DNA of 21,238 nt from Competibacteraceae bacterium UBA6584 (GCA_002433805.1 DJIW01000046.1:1-21238); one strand, 5' to 3'. Counted from the first letter of the stretch, positions 1 to 7,840 are shown. Notes: a model not told the origin generated them from the letters alone. A program made the numbers and translations.

Positions 1-15
1 TATTAACCCGGCAAT
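1..15 (+). repeat. IS630 left terminal inverted repeat
   Basis: The 15 bases match the reverse complement of 1095-1109 exactly. Similarity stops at base 16. Confidence 0.88.
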
Positions 16-45
16 TATATATGAGACCGTGCTAAACTGTGGGGC

Positions 46-1083
46 ATGAAGAAACGAGATGGGCGGAGTTTATCGTCAGCGGTCCAGGAAGCCTTGCGTT
101 GGCAGGCATTGCGGCTGCGTGAAGAGCGGCAATGGACATGGAAACAGATTGCCGGGGTGGTGGGGGTGCACCTGAGCACGGTGATGCGCTGGAGCCGCTG
201 CGTTGGGCGCGAAGGCGAAGCGGGTTTAAAGGCGAAACCGCGCGGTCGGCGCTACGCCAGCGGTCGGACGCTGACACTGGCGCAGGAGTGGCAGGTTCGA
301 TCGATTCTCGTGGACGAAACGCCGCCTCAACGGGGCTTGGGGTTTGCGCTGTGGAACCGGCGGGCGGTCATGGAGCTGATCGAGGCGCTGTTTGGGGTGG
401 CGATGCCGATCCGGACGGTGGGGGACTACCTGTGGCGCTGGGGCTATACCCCGCAACGGCCCCTCAAGCGCGCCCTGGAGCAGCGACCGGCCGAGGTTCA
501 ACGGTGGTTGGAGGACACCTATCCTTCGATTCGAGCCCGCGCCAAGGACGAACAGGCGGTGATTTACTGGGGCGATGAAACCGCCGTGGTGGAAGACGGC
601 CATTGGCTGCGGGGCTACGCCCCGGCGGGCAAAACCCCGGTGCTGGCCACCCCCAGTCGCCGGGCGGGACTGGCCATGGTCTCGGCCATCAGCAACCAGG
701 GGCTGGTGCGGTTCCGCTTCATCGAGCAGGCGATGAACGCCGAGTTGCTCATCGAGTTCTTGGGCCAGTTGATCGCGGACAGTCCCCAAAAAGTCTTTCT
801 GATTCTGGACAACCTGAAAGCCCATCACGCCAAGGCTGTGACCCGGTGGGTCGGCGAACACGCCGAACAGATCGAACTCTTTTACCTGCCGCCCTATACC
901 CCGGAGCGCAATCCGACCGAATACCTCAACCGGGATTTCAAAACCCAGTTGCGGTTATCGGCGCGTTCTTCTACACCCCATGCCTTACGGCAAAAAGCCC
1001 AGAGCTTCCTGCAATTCCTCATCAACACCCCAGAGCGGGTCAGGGCCTATTTCAACCACCCTGCTGTCCACTGCACGGCTTAA
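46..1083 (+). CDS. IS630-family transposase
   Basis: A 345-residue DDE transposase, full length for IS630. Residues about 15-55 form a helix-turn-helix (RLREERQWTWKQIAGVVGVH onward) that should bind the terminal repeats. The catalytic core shows GDET (D177), LILDNLKAHH (D255) and the family signature PPYTPERNPTEY (E292). This gives a D-D-E triad with 36 residues between the last two. The ATG at 46 follows a G-rich stretch that could serve as a weak ribosome site. No internal stop or frameshift is visible, so the protein is probably functional. Function in cut-and-paste transposition at TA sites is known for the family; activity here is inferred. Confidence 0.95.
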   Translation: MKKRDGRSLSSAVQEALRWQALRLREERQWTWKQIAGVVGVHLSTVMRWSRCVGREGEAGLKAKPRGRRYASGRTLTLAQEWQVRSILVDETPPQRGLGFALWNRRAVMELIEALFGVAMPIRTVGDYLWRWGYTPQRPLKRALEQRPAEVQRWLEDTYPSIRARAKDEQAVIYWGDETAVVEDGHWLRGYAPAGKTPVLATPSRRAGLAMVSAISNQGLVRFRFIEQAMNAELLIEFLGQLIADSPQKVFLILDNLKAHHAKAVTRWVGEHAEQIELFYLPPYTPERNPTEYLNRDFKTQLRLSARSSTPHALRQKAQSFLQFLINTPERVRAYFNHPAVHCTA

Positions 1084-1094
1084 TCGCCTATTTG

Positions 1095-1109
1095 ATTGCC
1101 GGGTTAATA
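1095..1109 (-). repeat. IS630 right terminal inverted repeat
   Basis: Reverse complement of bases 1-15, lying 12 bp after the transposase stop codon. It ends in TA, the expected IS630 target dinucleotide. Confidence 0.88.
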
Positions 1110-1358
1110 ATAAGCGTTTGCTTTAACTCTCAATCATCCCTATCTTGCTGATTGTTCTAGCAGAAAGCATTTGTTAGTGGTTTTTTATTGTTTTTGAGCG
1201 GAATGCGGAGAATTGAAGCACGAGGCGTGATGGAAATGGCGCCGCATCGGAGGCGTGAATTGAGAGGAATCTGTCTGCCTGTCTGGATGACCGGCGTCTG
1301 ATCGAGCGGCTGGGTCGGTTGCTGGGTCAGCTGAAGGCGGGGTGGCGCGAGCAGCGCC
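1110..1358. other. Intergenic stretch right of IS, no clear gene
   Basis: The first ~90 bases are AT-rich and the rest returns to high GC. A plus-strand reading from about 1284 (LDDRRLIERLGRLLGQLKAG...) looks protein-like but has no start and runs into the antisense of the next gene. It may be a relic or chance. No hairpin with a T run and no RNA gene was recognised. Confidence 0.4.
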
Positions 1359-2150
1359 TCAATGCGGTGGCTCGGAATCGCGCGGATCGCCCAGCAGATA
1401 CCGTCCGCAGAGTTTGTGGAACGCTTCCGAGGTTCTGGGGCCGGCCAGTCCGTCCACCTTGACGAAAATGCCGGGCAGGGTATTCAAAAACCGTTGCAGC
1501 GCTTCCACCACTGGTGACGGTTCGCCACGGTCGTAACGGGCCAAGGGCCGGGCCGGCCGCTCGCCGGTAAAGTCGATGACGCCCCGTTCCGCCAGCCGCC
1601 GCAGCAGCACCGCCACGCCGCAGCGCTGGGCGACGGCGGTTTCGTTCCAGGTGTCGTCGGCGACGTATTTTCCCTGGCTGTAATGCGTCGAATAATTCCA
1701 CAAATACGGTGAAAGCACCTCGGGATGATGCAAGCGGTAGCTCCAGCCGCCGTGCGCTTCCAGCAGAAATAACAGGCCGGCGATGCTCCAATCGTCCCAC
1801 TGATCGAAACGGCGCAGGCGCAACGCATCGACGGCGCTGTCCTCCCAGGCAAACGGCGGTTCGCCTTCCGGCGGCCTGCCGTCCGGCAAATGGCAGGTGC
1901 GCTCGGTCAGCGGATCGCCGTTGTGCAAGTGGACCTCGAAATCGCGGCCGGTATCCGCGTAATGCAGCGCCGCCGCCACGAACCAAGGTATCCCGAGCCG
2001 TCCGCCGACGGCGCGATAGCGGCCCTGATCGGCCAACAGAGCGTCCGCCAACGCATCGATTTCAGAATCGCGCTCCGGACGGGTCGCGCACTCGGCAAAC
2101 AAGCGGTCGTACTCGAGTTGCAACGCTTCGTTGAGGACAACGCGGCTCAT
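1359..2150 (-). CDS. Putative lysozyme/peptidoglycan-binding-like protein
   Basis: A 263-residue protein without a signal peptide or membrane segment. The centre carries the run FEVHLHNGDPLTERT, then PPFAWEDSAVDAL, a Trp-rich stretch, and SPYLWNYSTHYSQGKYVAD. I associate these with uncharacterised lysozyme-like or phage-endolysin-like proteins of cyanobacteria and proteobacteria. The C-terminal ~60 residues (VVEALQRFLNTLPGIFVKVDGLAGPRTSEAFHKL) look like a peptidoglycan-binding type 1 repeat, with the typical LQ..LN......VDG..GP.T..A pattern. A cell-wall role is therefore plausible, but catalysis is not shown. The ATG at 2150 is preceded by GGGA at about 9 bases. The gene sits upstream of and antiparallel to the pigment genes and is probably unrelated to them. 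Confidence 0.7.
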   Translation of the reverse strand: MSRVVLNEALQLEYDRLFAECATRPERDSEIDALADALLADQGRYRAVGGRLGIPWFVAAALHYADTGRDFEVHLHNGDPLTERTCHLPDGRPPEGEPPFAWEDSAVDALRLRRFDQWDDWSIAGLLFLLEAHGGWSYRLHHPEVLSPYLWNYSTHYSQGKYVADDTWNETAVAQRCGVAVLLRRLAERGVIDFTGERPARPLARYDRGEPSPVVEALQRFLNTLPGIFVKVDGLAGPRTSEAFHKLCGRYLLGDPRDSEPPH

Positions 2151-2198
2151 CGGCGGACATCCCGTAAAGGGAAAGCTGGAGGGCCCATCGGTCTAAAA

Positions 2199-2444
2199 CT
2201 ACGCGCCAGCGGCGCGCAAGGCCAATTTAACCGCCAGCCAGATGCCGAAAATCAGCAATAAGGTCAAGCCGATGGCGACGATGATGAAATGAGCCGCCCG
2301 GCCATGCCGGAAATCGCGCTCTTGGTTGCGCGCGCTTTGCACGCCGAAAAAAGACGCCAGCACGCTGAACACCACATCAAGGGCGCTGGGTTGTCGGGGG
2401 GGATTTTGAGGATCGGATGGAGGAGGATTGGAAGGCGTGGTCAT
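2199..2444 (-). CDS. DUF2970 small membrane protein
   Basis: An 81-residue protein starting MTTPSNPPP, with a Pro-rich cytosolic N-terminus. It then carries ALDVVFSVLASFFGVQSARN and one membrane segment (FIIVAIGLTLLLIFGIWLAV). The SVLASFFGVQ motif plus a single C-terminal helix is the pattern of the DUF2970 family of proteobacterial inner-membrane proteins, whose function is unknown. A GTG at 2510 would add 22 residues, but the ATG at 2444 gives the length and N-terminus usual for the family. It is divergent from the ligase gene at 2568, with about 120 bp between the starts. Confidence 0.7.
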   Translation of the reverse strand: MTTPSNPPPSDPQNPPRQPSALDVVFSVLASFFGVQSARNQERDFRHGRAAHFIIVAIGLTLLLIFGIWLAVKLALRAAGA

Positions 2445-2567
2445 CGGCTTTAGGATCGGTTCGAGAAGGTCGGGATGGAATGTTATTCGAAATTTATCGG
2501 TCAAACGCACGGGTGAAGAGCCCTAAAATTTTGCTACATTAAACCATCACTGTGCCGATCTGCCACG

Positions 2568-3884
2568 ATGACCGCCAAATTCCCCTTACTGTCAATGGCT
2601 TCCCCGGATGAGCTGATCGCTTGGCGGCGCTCGCAACCGATCCGGCGCGATTTATTTTTGGCGCATGTCGCCCGCGTCGTCCGCCGGTTGCCGCCGGTCC
2701 GCTTCATCATCAACCTCTGTGAGGACCGTTATTGCTTTTTGGTCGCGTTCGCCGCCGTGGGAGCGAACGGCCAAAGCAATCTGTTACCCTCCAGCCGCGC
2801 CGATCTGCACCTGCGGCGGGTGGCGCAGGAGTATCCCGACAGCCGGACGATTGCGGATGACGACATCGAAAGTTGGCTGGACGCGGACGCTGGCGACGCG
2901 ATTTCGCAAACGGTTCCCGAGTTGGCGGCCGAGCAGGTGATGGCGGTCGCCTTTACCTCCGGCAGCACCGGTCGGGCCAAGCCGAACCTCAAGACCTGGG
3001 GTGAATTGATCGGCGGCGCGCGCCAGGCGCAGCGGCGTTTCGGCTTCGATCGCGCCACCGCCATCGTGGCGACCGTGCCGCCCCAACACATGTACGGCTT
3101 GGAAACCTCGATCATGGCGCCGTTGGCCAGCGGCGCGCGGGTCCACGGCGGCCGGCCGTTTTTTCCGGAAGACATCCGCGCCGCGCTGGCGGCCGTTCCC
3201 GCGCCGCGCGTGCTGGTGACCACGCCCGTACACCTGCAAGCGTGTGTCCAGGCTGGATTGACTTGGCCGCAACCGGCGTTTCTGATCTCGGCCACCGCGC
3301 CGCTGTCGAATGCCTTGGCGGCTCAGGCCGAGGCTGCGTTCGACGCGCCGGTGCTGGAAATCTACGGCTGCACCGAAGCTGGTTCCATCGCCAGCCGCCG
3401 TACCCTGGACGGCGACCGCTGGCGGCTCTACGACGGTTTCGAACTGGGCGACGGCTCGCTTTCCGGGGCGCATCTGCCGGAGCCGGCGCCGTTGAACGAT
3501 ATCGTCGAGCCATGCGGCGATTCGGAATTCAAGCTGCTGGGCCGGCGGGAAGATGTGATCAATGTCGCCGGCAAACGGACCTCGCTCGGCTATCTCAACC
3601 ACCAGCTCAACGATATTGACGGCGTGATCGAGGGCGTTTTTCTGGCGCCGGAAGCGGGCGAGGCCGAGATCGCCCGGCTGGCGGCGCTGGTGGTCGCGCC
3701 CGGCTTGAGCAAGCGCCAGCTGCTCGCCACCCTGGCCCGGCGGCTCGATCCGGTGTTTTTGCCGCGCCCGCTGGTCAAAGTCGACGCCCTGCCGCGCAAC
3801 GAAACCGGCAAGCCGACGCGGGAGGCGTTGCTGGCGCTGTTAGACCGGCCTCAGCCTGTGGCGACTGACGCTCATGAGCGTTGA
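2568..3884 (+). CDS. AMP-dependent aryl/acyl-ACP ligase (XanA2/ApeH-like)
   Basis: A 438-residue adenylate-forming enzyme, shorter than typical acyl-CoA synthetases (500-plus), as are the ligases of aryl polyene clusters. Visible motifs are the P-loop FTSGSTGRAKP (129-139), YGCTEAGS (266-273), the hinge GRREDVINVAGKR (325-337) and LPRNETGKP (408-416). The catalytic lysine is near residue 415. The family forms an acyl-adenylate and transfers the acyl group to a phosphopantetheine thiol. In xanthomonadin and aryl polyene pathways the homologue loads the aromatic starter on the carrier protein. The chorismatase at 6652-7662 suggests 3- or 4-hydroxybenzoate as substrate (inference). It overlaps the next gene by 11 bases, implying translational coupling. 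Confidence 0.88.
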   Translation: MTAKFPLLSMASPDELIAWRRSQPIRRDLFLAHVARVVRRLPPVRFIINLCEDRYCFLVAFAAVGANGQSNLLPSSRADLHLRRVAQEYPDSRTIADDDIESWLDADAGDAISQTVPELAAEQVMAVAFTSGSTGRAKPNLKTWGELIGGARQAQRRFGFDRATAIVATVPPQHMYGLETSIMAPLASGARVHGGRPFFPEDIRAALAAVPAPRVLVTTPVHLQACVQAGLTWPQPAFLISATAPLSNALAAQAEAAFDAPVLEIYGCTEAGSIASRRTLDGDRWRLYDGFELGDGSLSGAHLPEPAPLNDIVEPCGDSEFKLLGRREDVINVAGKRTSLGYLNHQLNDIDGVIEGVFLAPEAGEAEIARLAALVVAPGLSKRQLLATLARRLDPVFLPRPLVKVDALPRNETGKPTREALLALLDRPQPVATDAHER

Positions 3885-4182
3885 GCGATTCTTTTCAATC
3901 GCCGCTGACCATCCCAGTTTGGCCGGGCATTTCCCCGGCGATCCCATCGTTCCCGGCGTGGTGCTGTTGGACGCGGTGCTGCGGGCCTTCAAGGCCGAAC
4001 ACCCCGACCAGAAGTTGAACGGAATGCCGGTGGTGAAATTCCTGACGCCGTTGCGGCCGGAGCAGCCTTGCACGATTCATTTTCTGAATTCGACCGGCGG
4101 CAAGCTGCGCTTCGAATGCCTGCGCGACGATGGCCAGATCGTGGTGCAAGGTCATTTGCGGTGGGCTGGCGCGGACCGCTGA
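3874..4182 (+). CDS. apeI: ApeI/FabZ-like 3-hydroxyacyl-ACP dehydratase
   Basis: A 102-residue single hotdog domain. The segment HPSLAGHFPGDPIVPGVVLLD matches the FabZ/ApeI active-site helix region. H19 lies in GHFPG, and D33 in VVLLDAVL sits where FabZ/FabA have the acidic partner. In aryl polyene synthesis such enzymes dehydrate the 3-hydroxyacyl-ACP formed in each elongation cycle to leave the double bond. A second, unrelated-looking dehydratase (10533-10982) is in the same cluster, as in Escherichia coli, where ApeI and ApeP both occur. The ATG lies inside the 3' end of the ligase gene, so the two are co-translated. A thioesterase role is the main alternative for such a short hotdog protein. 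Confidence 0.82.
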   Translation: MSVERFFSIAADHPSLAGHFPGDPIVPGVVLLDAVLRAFKAEHPDQKLNGMPVVKFLTPLRPEQPCTIHFLNSTGGKLRFECLRDDGQIVVQGHLRWAGADR

Positions 4183-4238
4183 CCGATATGGGACGCCGCG
4201 GTTTCCCAGGCGCCGGTTCGCGGGAACTGGGGTGCTTT

Positions 4239-4244
4239 GAGGAG
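4239..4244 (+). promoter_or_regulatory. Ribosome binding site deciding the methyltransferase start
   Basis: GAGGAG lies 8 bases before the ATG at 4253. A GTG at 4244 overlaps this site and is therefore a less likely start. Confidence 0.65.
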
Positions 4245-4252
4245 TGGGGTTG

Positions 4253-5437
4253 ATGCCGGTCCGCGCGTTTGCCACCGATTCCGATTTGCGCGCCGAACTG
4301 CTGCCCGCTGAATTGCTGCCGCTGTTCGACGGTCGCTTTATCGCTTCATGCGATTTGATCGAGGAGTATGTTTTTCGGCTGGCCCTCAAAGTCGCGCGCG
4401 AAACCGGTTTCGACAGGCCGCTGCTTCAAGGCGGCGCGGCGGAGGAGATCGCGCGCCGCGCGGGGCTGGACTCGCTCACCGGAGCGCCGCTGGCCGATTG
4501 GTTGTTGCGCCTGTTGGCCGAACGAGGCGTCATCGCCCGAAGCGCCGGCGAACCGAGTGTCTTTCAAGCGCTGGAACCCTTGCCGGACTTGAATCCGACG
4601 GAAATCGAACGCGCCCAGGCCGCGCACGATCCCGACGCGCTGCCTTCGTTCCGGTTGGCGGCGCTCGCCGCCGAGGGCTACCCGCCGGTCATGCGCGGCG
4701 AGGCGTCGGGAGAAGCTGTTTTGTTCGCCGCCGACCGTATTTCGGCCTGGTCGGAGTATTTTTCCAACCACAATCCGCTCTACGCCATCAGCAATCAAAT
4801 CGGGGCAAGGGCGGTGCTGGCGCGTTTCACGCATCCGCGCGGGGCGATTCTCGAAATCGGCGGCGGAGCCGGCAGCGGGGCGACGGCTTTGCTGGATCAG
4901 TTCGCGGCGGCGGGCGCGACGGCCCGGATCGAGGCTTATCGCTTCACCGAACTGTCGCCGCTGTTTCTGCGGCGCGGCCAGCGGGTGTTGCGATCGCGGC
5001 CCGACGCGCCGGGTCGAATCAGCTGCGGGGTGCTCGACATCGACCGGCCTTTCGCCGAGGCCGGCGTGGAACCCGGCAGTTTAGCGGTCGTCTACGGGGT
5101 CAACACGCTGCATGTCGCGCGCGATTTGGCCTTCACGCTGGCGGAAATACGAGCCGCGCTCGCGCCGGGCGGACAGGTGATCGCCTCCGAATGCGTGCGA
5201 CCTTTTTTCGGGCGGACTGTTTATGTCGAATTTATCTTTGCCCTGCTGGACTCTTTTCGCTCCCCGATCCTGCAACCGCCGTGGCGGCCGAACGGCGGGT
5301 TTCTGACCCCCGAACAGTGGCTGGCGGCGTTCCGGGCGGCGGGGTTCGCGGAGCCGTTCGTCTGGCCGGACATCCCCCGGATTCGCGAGCGCTATCCGTC
5401 CTTGGTCGCGGCCGCCGTGGGCGCGGTCAAACTCTGA
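4253..5437 (+). CDS. Winged-helix SAM-dependent methyltransferase
   Basis: A 394-residue class I methyltransferase. The N-terminal ~100 residues are helical, and the sequence LADWLLRLLAERGVIAR resembles the winged-helix/dimerisation domain of small-molecule methyltransferases. The Rossmann domain begins with motif I ILEIGGGAGSG (about 199-209). It continues with YRFTELSPLFLRRGQ, in the motif II region, and VVYGVNTLHVARDL. The final part LTPEQWLAAFRAAGF is typical of methyltransferases of polyketide pathways (Methyltransf_12 type). The likely role is C- or O-methylation of the aryl head group or an early intermediate. The acceptor is not evident from sequence. It follows the dehydratase by 70 bp with its own strong ribosome site. 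Confidence 0.8.
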   Translation: MPVRAFATDSDLRAELLPAELLPLFDGRFIASCDLIEEYVFRLALKVARETGFDRPLLQGGAAEEIARRAGLDSLTGAPLADWLLRLLAERGVIARSAGEPSVFQALEPLPDLNPTEIERAQAAHDPDALPSFRLAALAAEGYPPVMRGEASGEAVLFAADRISAWSEYFSNHNPLYAISNQIGARAVLARFTHPRGAILEIGGGAGSGATALLDQFAAAGATARIEAYRFTELSPLFLRRGQRVLRSRPDAPGRISCGVLDIDRPFAEAGVEPGSLAVVYGVNTLHVARDLAFTLAEIRAALAPGGQVIASECVRPFFGRTVYVEFIFALLDSFRSPILQPPWRPNGGFLTPEQWLAAFRAAGFAEPFVWPDIPRIRERYPSLVAAAVGAVKL

Positions 5438-5486
5438 GGTTCTTTCGTCTGCGGCAAGCTTGCAACAATTTGAATTGAATGACGAT

Positions 5487-5492
5487 AAGGAG
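5487..5492 (+). promoter_or_regulatory. Strong ribosome binding site of the GFA gene
   Basis: AAGGAG lies 6 bases before the ATG at 5499. It is one of the best Shine-Dalgarno sequences in the window. Confidence 0.65.
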
Positions 5493-5498
5493 TGATCA

Positions 5499-5858
5499 AT
5501 GACTCAATCGCATCAAGGTTCCTGCCACTGTGGCGCGGTGCGTTTTTCCTATCGAGGCGAGAAGATCGAGAGAGGCTTGCGTTGCAATTGTTCGCTGTGC
5601 GTTCGCAAGGGGGCGATAATGTCAGCGGAAATCATCGCTCCGGAAAACTTTAAGATCGAAGCCGGCGAGGAGGCGTTGGGGCTCTATCAATTCGGCTCTA
5701 AAGTCGCCAAACACTATTTCTGCAAGCGCTGCGGTATCTACACCTTCCATGAAACCGTTCGAAAGCCCGGTCATTTCCGGGTCAATCTCGGCTGCGTCGA
5801 TGGCGTCGATCCGTTCGCGCTCGAAGCGGACGTCTTCGATGGCAAGCACTTGTTGTAG
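5499..5858 (+). CDS. GFA/CENP-V family zinc-binding protein
   Basis: A 119-residue protein with the zinc ligands of the GFA (glutathione-dependent formaldehyde-activating enzyme-like) fold. These are SCHCGAVRFSY near the N-terminus, LRCNCSLCVRKGA at about 28-40, and YFCKRCGIYTFHE at about 71-83. The spacing and length fit the family well. Most members have no proven substrate, and glutathione or formaldehyde activity should not be assumed. It has its own ribosome site, lies 61 bp after the methyltransferase, and is convergent with the UbiE-like gene (21 bp between the stops). Family membership is firm; a role in pigment synthesis is unknown. Confidence 0.88.
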   Translation: MTQSHQGSCHCGAVRFSYRGEKIERGLRCNCSLCVRKGAIMSAEIIAPENFKIEAGEEALGLYQFGSKVAKHYFCKRCGIYTFHETVRKPGHFRVNLGCVDGVDPFALEADVFDGKHLL

Positions 5859-5879
5859 GGCGGCGCGGACGGCTTCCGA

Positions 5880-6641
5880 TCAGCTTTGAGCCGCACCGGC
5901 CTTGCGCCCGAAATAGGCCCGAAACAGATCGAATTCCACATCGCAACCGGCGTCGGCGAAACCGGCGTCGCGGATCGCCTGGATGATGGCGTCGGGTGGG
6001 ACACAATTTTCGATGGTGTCCCAGTAATAGCGCATCAGCGTTTGGGTGTCCTGTTGGCCGGTGGTGAGCCGGCTGAGCAGCGGGATCACCCGTCCCATAT
6101 AGAATTTGATGACGCCTCGCTTCAAAGGAGTGGCGGGTCGGGCGATTTCCAGAATCAGCAACACGCCGCCCGGCCGCAGCGCGCGATGAAATTCTCGAAA
6201 GGTCGTGTTGAGATCGGCGACATGGCGCAGGGCGTAGCCCATGCTGACCATATCGCAGCACGCATCGGCGACCGGCAGCTGTTCCATCAGCCCTTGCATC
6301 AGCGGGATGTTTAAAAGCCGTTTCACCTCGGCCAGCATACCCGCGCTCACATCCAGGCCGATCACCGCTTGCGGGTCGCCGGCGATCGCCAGGGCCTGTC
6401 GGGCCACCAGCCCGGTGCCGGTGGCGACATCCAGCACCGTCATGCCGGGCCGCAGACCGGCGCGTTCGAGCGCTCGCCGGCGGTACCAATTGCCCGACCC
6501 GAACGACATCAGCTGGCAGATCCGGTCGTAGTGGCGGGCGGTGCGGTCGAACAGCCCGCGCACGAACGCCGGCCGTTGCGCCAAGTCGGGGTAATAATCC
6601 GGCAAGGTCGGATGCGGTTCGAGCGGTTTTTCCGGTCTCAA
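5880..6641 (-). CDS. UbiE/COQ5-like SAM-dependent methyltransferase
   Basis: A 253-residue class I methyltransferase. It shows FDRTARHYDRICQLMSFGSG, the UbiE-type N-terminal signature. Motif I is VLDVATGTG (about 69-77), followed by VIGLDVSAGML and YALRHVADL...EFHRALRPGGVLLILE. The likely role is methylation of the phenolic head group made by the neighbouring chorismatase, or of a related ring. Involvement in ubiquinone is less likely given the context. The TTG at 6641 is preferred because AGGA lies 8 bases upstream and the gene then avoids the chorismatase stop at 6652. An upstream TTG at 6698 would overlap it by 47 bases. The true start is uncertain. The gene is the second of a two-gene minus-strand unit. 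Confidence 0.83.
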   Translation of the reverse strand: MRPEKPLEPHPTLPDYYPDLAQRPAFVRGLFDRTARHYDRICQLMSFGSGNWYRRRALERAGLRPGMTVLDVATGTGLVARQALAIAGDPQAVIGLDVSAGMLAEVKRLLNIPLMQGLMEQLPVADACCDMVSMGYALRHVADLNTTFREFHRALRPGGVLLILEIARPATPLKRGVIKFYMGRVIPLLSRLTTGQQDTQTLMRYYWDTIENCVPPDAIIQAIRDAGFADAGCDVEFDLFRAYFGRKAGAAQS

Positions 6642-6651
6642 GAGTGCGGTC

Positions 6652-7662
6652 CTAAAGGTGGCGGGCGGCAAACTCGGTCGCCAGCCCTTCGATTTCAATC
6701 AACAGTTCTCGCCGGCAGATGTCGGCGCGCAGGAACAGCAGCGGAATGTTATCGCCGAAGGTCCGGGCGATCCGCACGCGCAAAGGCGCGGGGTCGAGGT
6801 CGGATCGGACATAGATTTTGAGCAGCGCCAGCGCCAGCGGACGGGCCGCGCGCCGGTTGGCTTCGCCCAGCAAGGCTTCCAAATTGGCGAGCGTTTCCTC
6901 CAATTGCGCGGCGAGTTCGTGATGCACGCTGGCGTGGCCGACGATGCTGGCGGTGCCGGAAATATACAGATGCTCGCGGCCCTCGCCCCAGGACTTCAAG
7001 ATGGCGCGCGAAAATGACGGACTGCGCCGGCCGTATTGGCGTGGGTAGTGAAACGCGCTGACCTGGCGCGGGTTTTCGATCTGCGCCCCCGGTTCGCGGG
7101 CGGCCAAGCCGTAGAGTTGCAAATCGCCCGCGCGGGTTCCGATGGCCGAGGCGGCCGGCAGCCGCGTTTCGAATTCCGCCAGCTCCGCCGCCAGCGCCTG
7201 ATGCCGGCCCGCGCAAAACGCCCGATAGCGTTCCAGGCCATCGCACTCCTGGTTGATCCGGGGAAAGTAATTCCAGAGGCGCAAGAGGTGCGGATAACCC
7301 AAGGCGCGGGCCTTGGCGAACAGCCGCCGGTAGAGCACGGCGGTCAGCGGTTGCAGCGCGTCCGGCGCGTATTCGTCGAGCCGGGCGTGCAGGAATAGCA
7401 CATCGCCGTCCCCGGCGTGGTAAATGCCTTCGCTGCAACCGGCGCGCGCCGCCCGCGCGCCCAGCCAGACTTCGGCGGTCGCGGCGGAGCCTAATTCCGC
7501 AAGATCGACGGTGCAAATCCGCCGATCCGTTGCGGTTGGAGGGGTTTGATCGAACCGGACCAGCGCCAGCAGCCGTTCGTCGTTCAGCCAGTCGCCGCAA
7601 TCGGCGGCGTTGCGGTAACAAACGGTAAACAGGCTCATGTCAGGCCGCGCCGGCGGGCGCAT
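6652..7662 (-). CDS. Chorismatase (XanB2/Hyg5/FkbO family)
   Basis: A 336-residue protein of the RidA-like chorismatase fold. Recognisable blocks are LWNYFPRIN (129-137), LERYRAFCAGRHQA, ENPRQVSAFHYP (196-207), SPSFSRAIL, SGTASIVGH (235-243) and RADICRRELLIEIEG (312-326). Family members hydrolyse chorismate. XanB2 of Xanthomonas gives 3- and 4-hydroxybenzoate, Hyg5 gives 3-hydroxybenzoate, and FkbO gives a dihydroxycyclohexadiene acid. The subtype cannot be assigned by eye. In this cluster it most likely supplies the aryl starter for the ligase at 2568-3884. The ATG at 7662 has GGGAG 7 bases upstream; an internal ATG at 7638 is an alternative. It is the first gene of a minus-strand pair, divergent from the main operon. 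Confidence 0.87.
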   Translation of the reverse strand: MRPPARPDMSLFTVCYRNAADCGDWLNDERLLALVRFDQTPPTATDRRICTVDLAELGSAATAEVWLGARAARAGCSEGIYHAGDGDVLFLHARLDEYAPDALQPLTAVLYRRLFAKARALGYPHLLRLWNYFPRINQECDGLERYRAFCAGRHQALAAELAEFETRLPAASAIGTRAGDLQLYGLAAREPGAQIENPRQVSAFHYPRQYGRRSPSFSRAILKSWGEGREHLYISGTASIVGHASVHHELAAQLEETLANLEALLGEANRRAARPLALALLKIYVRSDLDPAPLRVRIARTFGDNIPLLFLRADICRRELLIEIEGLATEFAARHL

Positions 7663-7746
7663 CGCCCGACTCCCACCGACGAATGATGTCGGCCACGACT
7701 GGCGGAGGAGGGTTTTAACGGCCTCGATTCGGGCGGGTACAGGTTA

Positions 7747-7775
7747 TTTTTAACGGGCATGATATAGTTTATCAA
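7747..7775 (-). promoter_or_regulatory. Candidate promoter for chorismatase/methyltransferase
   Basis: On the minus strand, TTGATA (7775-7770) and TAAAAA (7752-7747) are separated by 17 bases, a good sigma-70 arrangement. Transcription would begin near 7740, leaving a leader of about 78 bases before the chorismatase ATG. The site overlaps the plus-strand candidate. Confidence 0.45.
7760..7768 (+). promoter_or_regulatory. Candidate extended -10 promoter for the main operon
   Basis: TG-A-TATAGT is an extended -10 element (TGnTATAAT-like) in the only AT-rich patch between the divergent genes. No good -35 is seen at 16-18 bases, which an extended -10 can tolerate. The leader before the ACP start would be about 75 bases. 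Confidence 0.4.
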
Positions 7776-7840
7776 CGCCCGCGCGGACCGTGATAGCACC
7801 GCGATCCAAAACGCTCATCGAAATCACCTTACACTCCCAC

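Larger units (their letters stand above)
1..1109 (+). mobile_element. IS630-family insertion sequence, complete
   Basis: A single transposase gene is enclosed by 15-bp perfect terminal inverted repeats: TATTAACCCGGCAAT at 1-15 and its reverse complement at 1095-1109. Both ends finish in TA, as expected for IS630/Tc1-mariner elements that insert at and duplicate a TA dinucleotide. The size of about 1.1 kb and the lack of other genes fit the family. The left repeat starts at base 1, so the flank on that side is not visible and the target duplication can only be inferred. The transposase is intact, so the element may still be active. Confidence 0.9.

Noticed and set aside
5454..5463. 10-bp palindrome GCAAGCTTGC between the methyltransferase and GFA genes
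   Set aside because: There is no loop and no following T run, so it is not a terminator; there is no second copy to suggest an operator.
4348..5478. 376-codon plus-strand open frame
   Set aside because: Shadow of the methyltransferase gene, which itself has a clear SAM motif and ribosome site.
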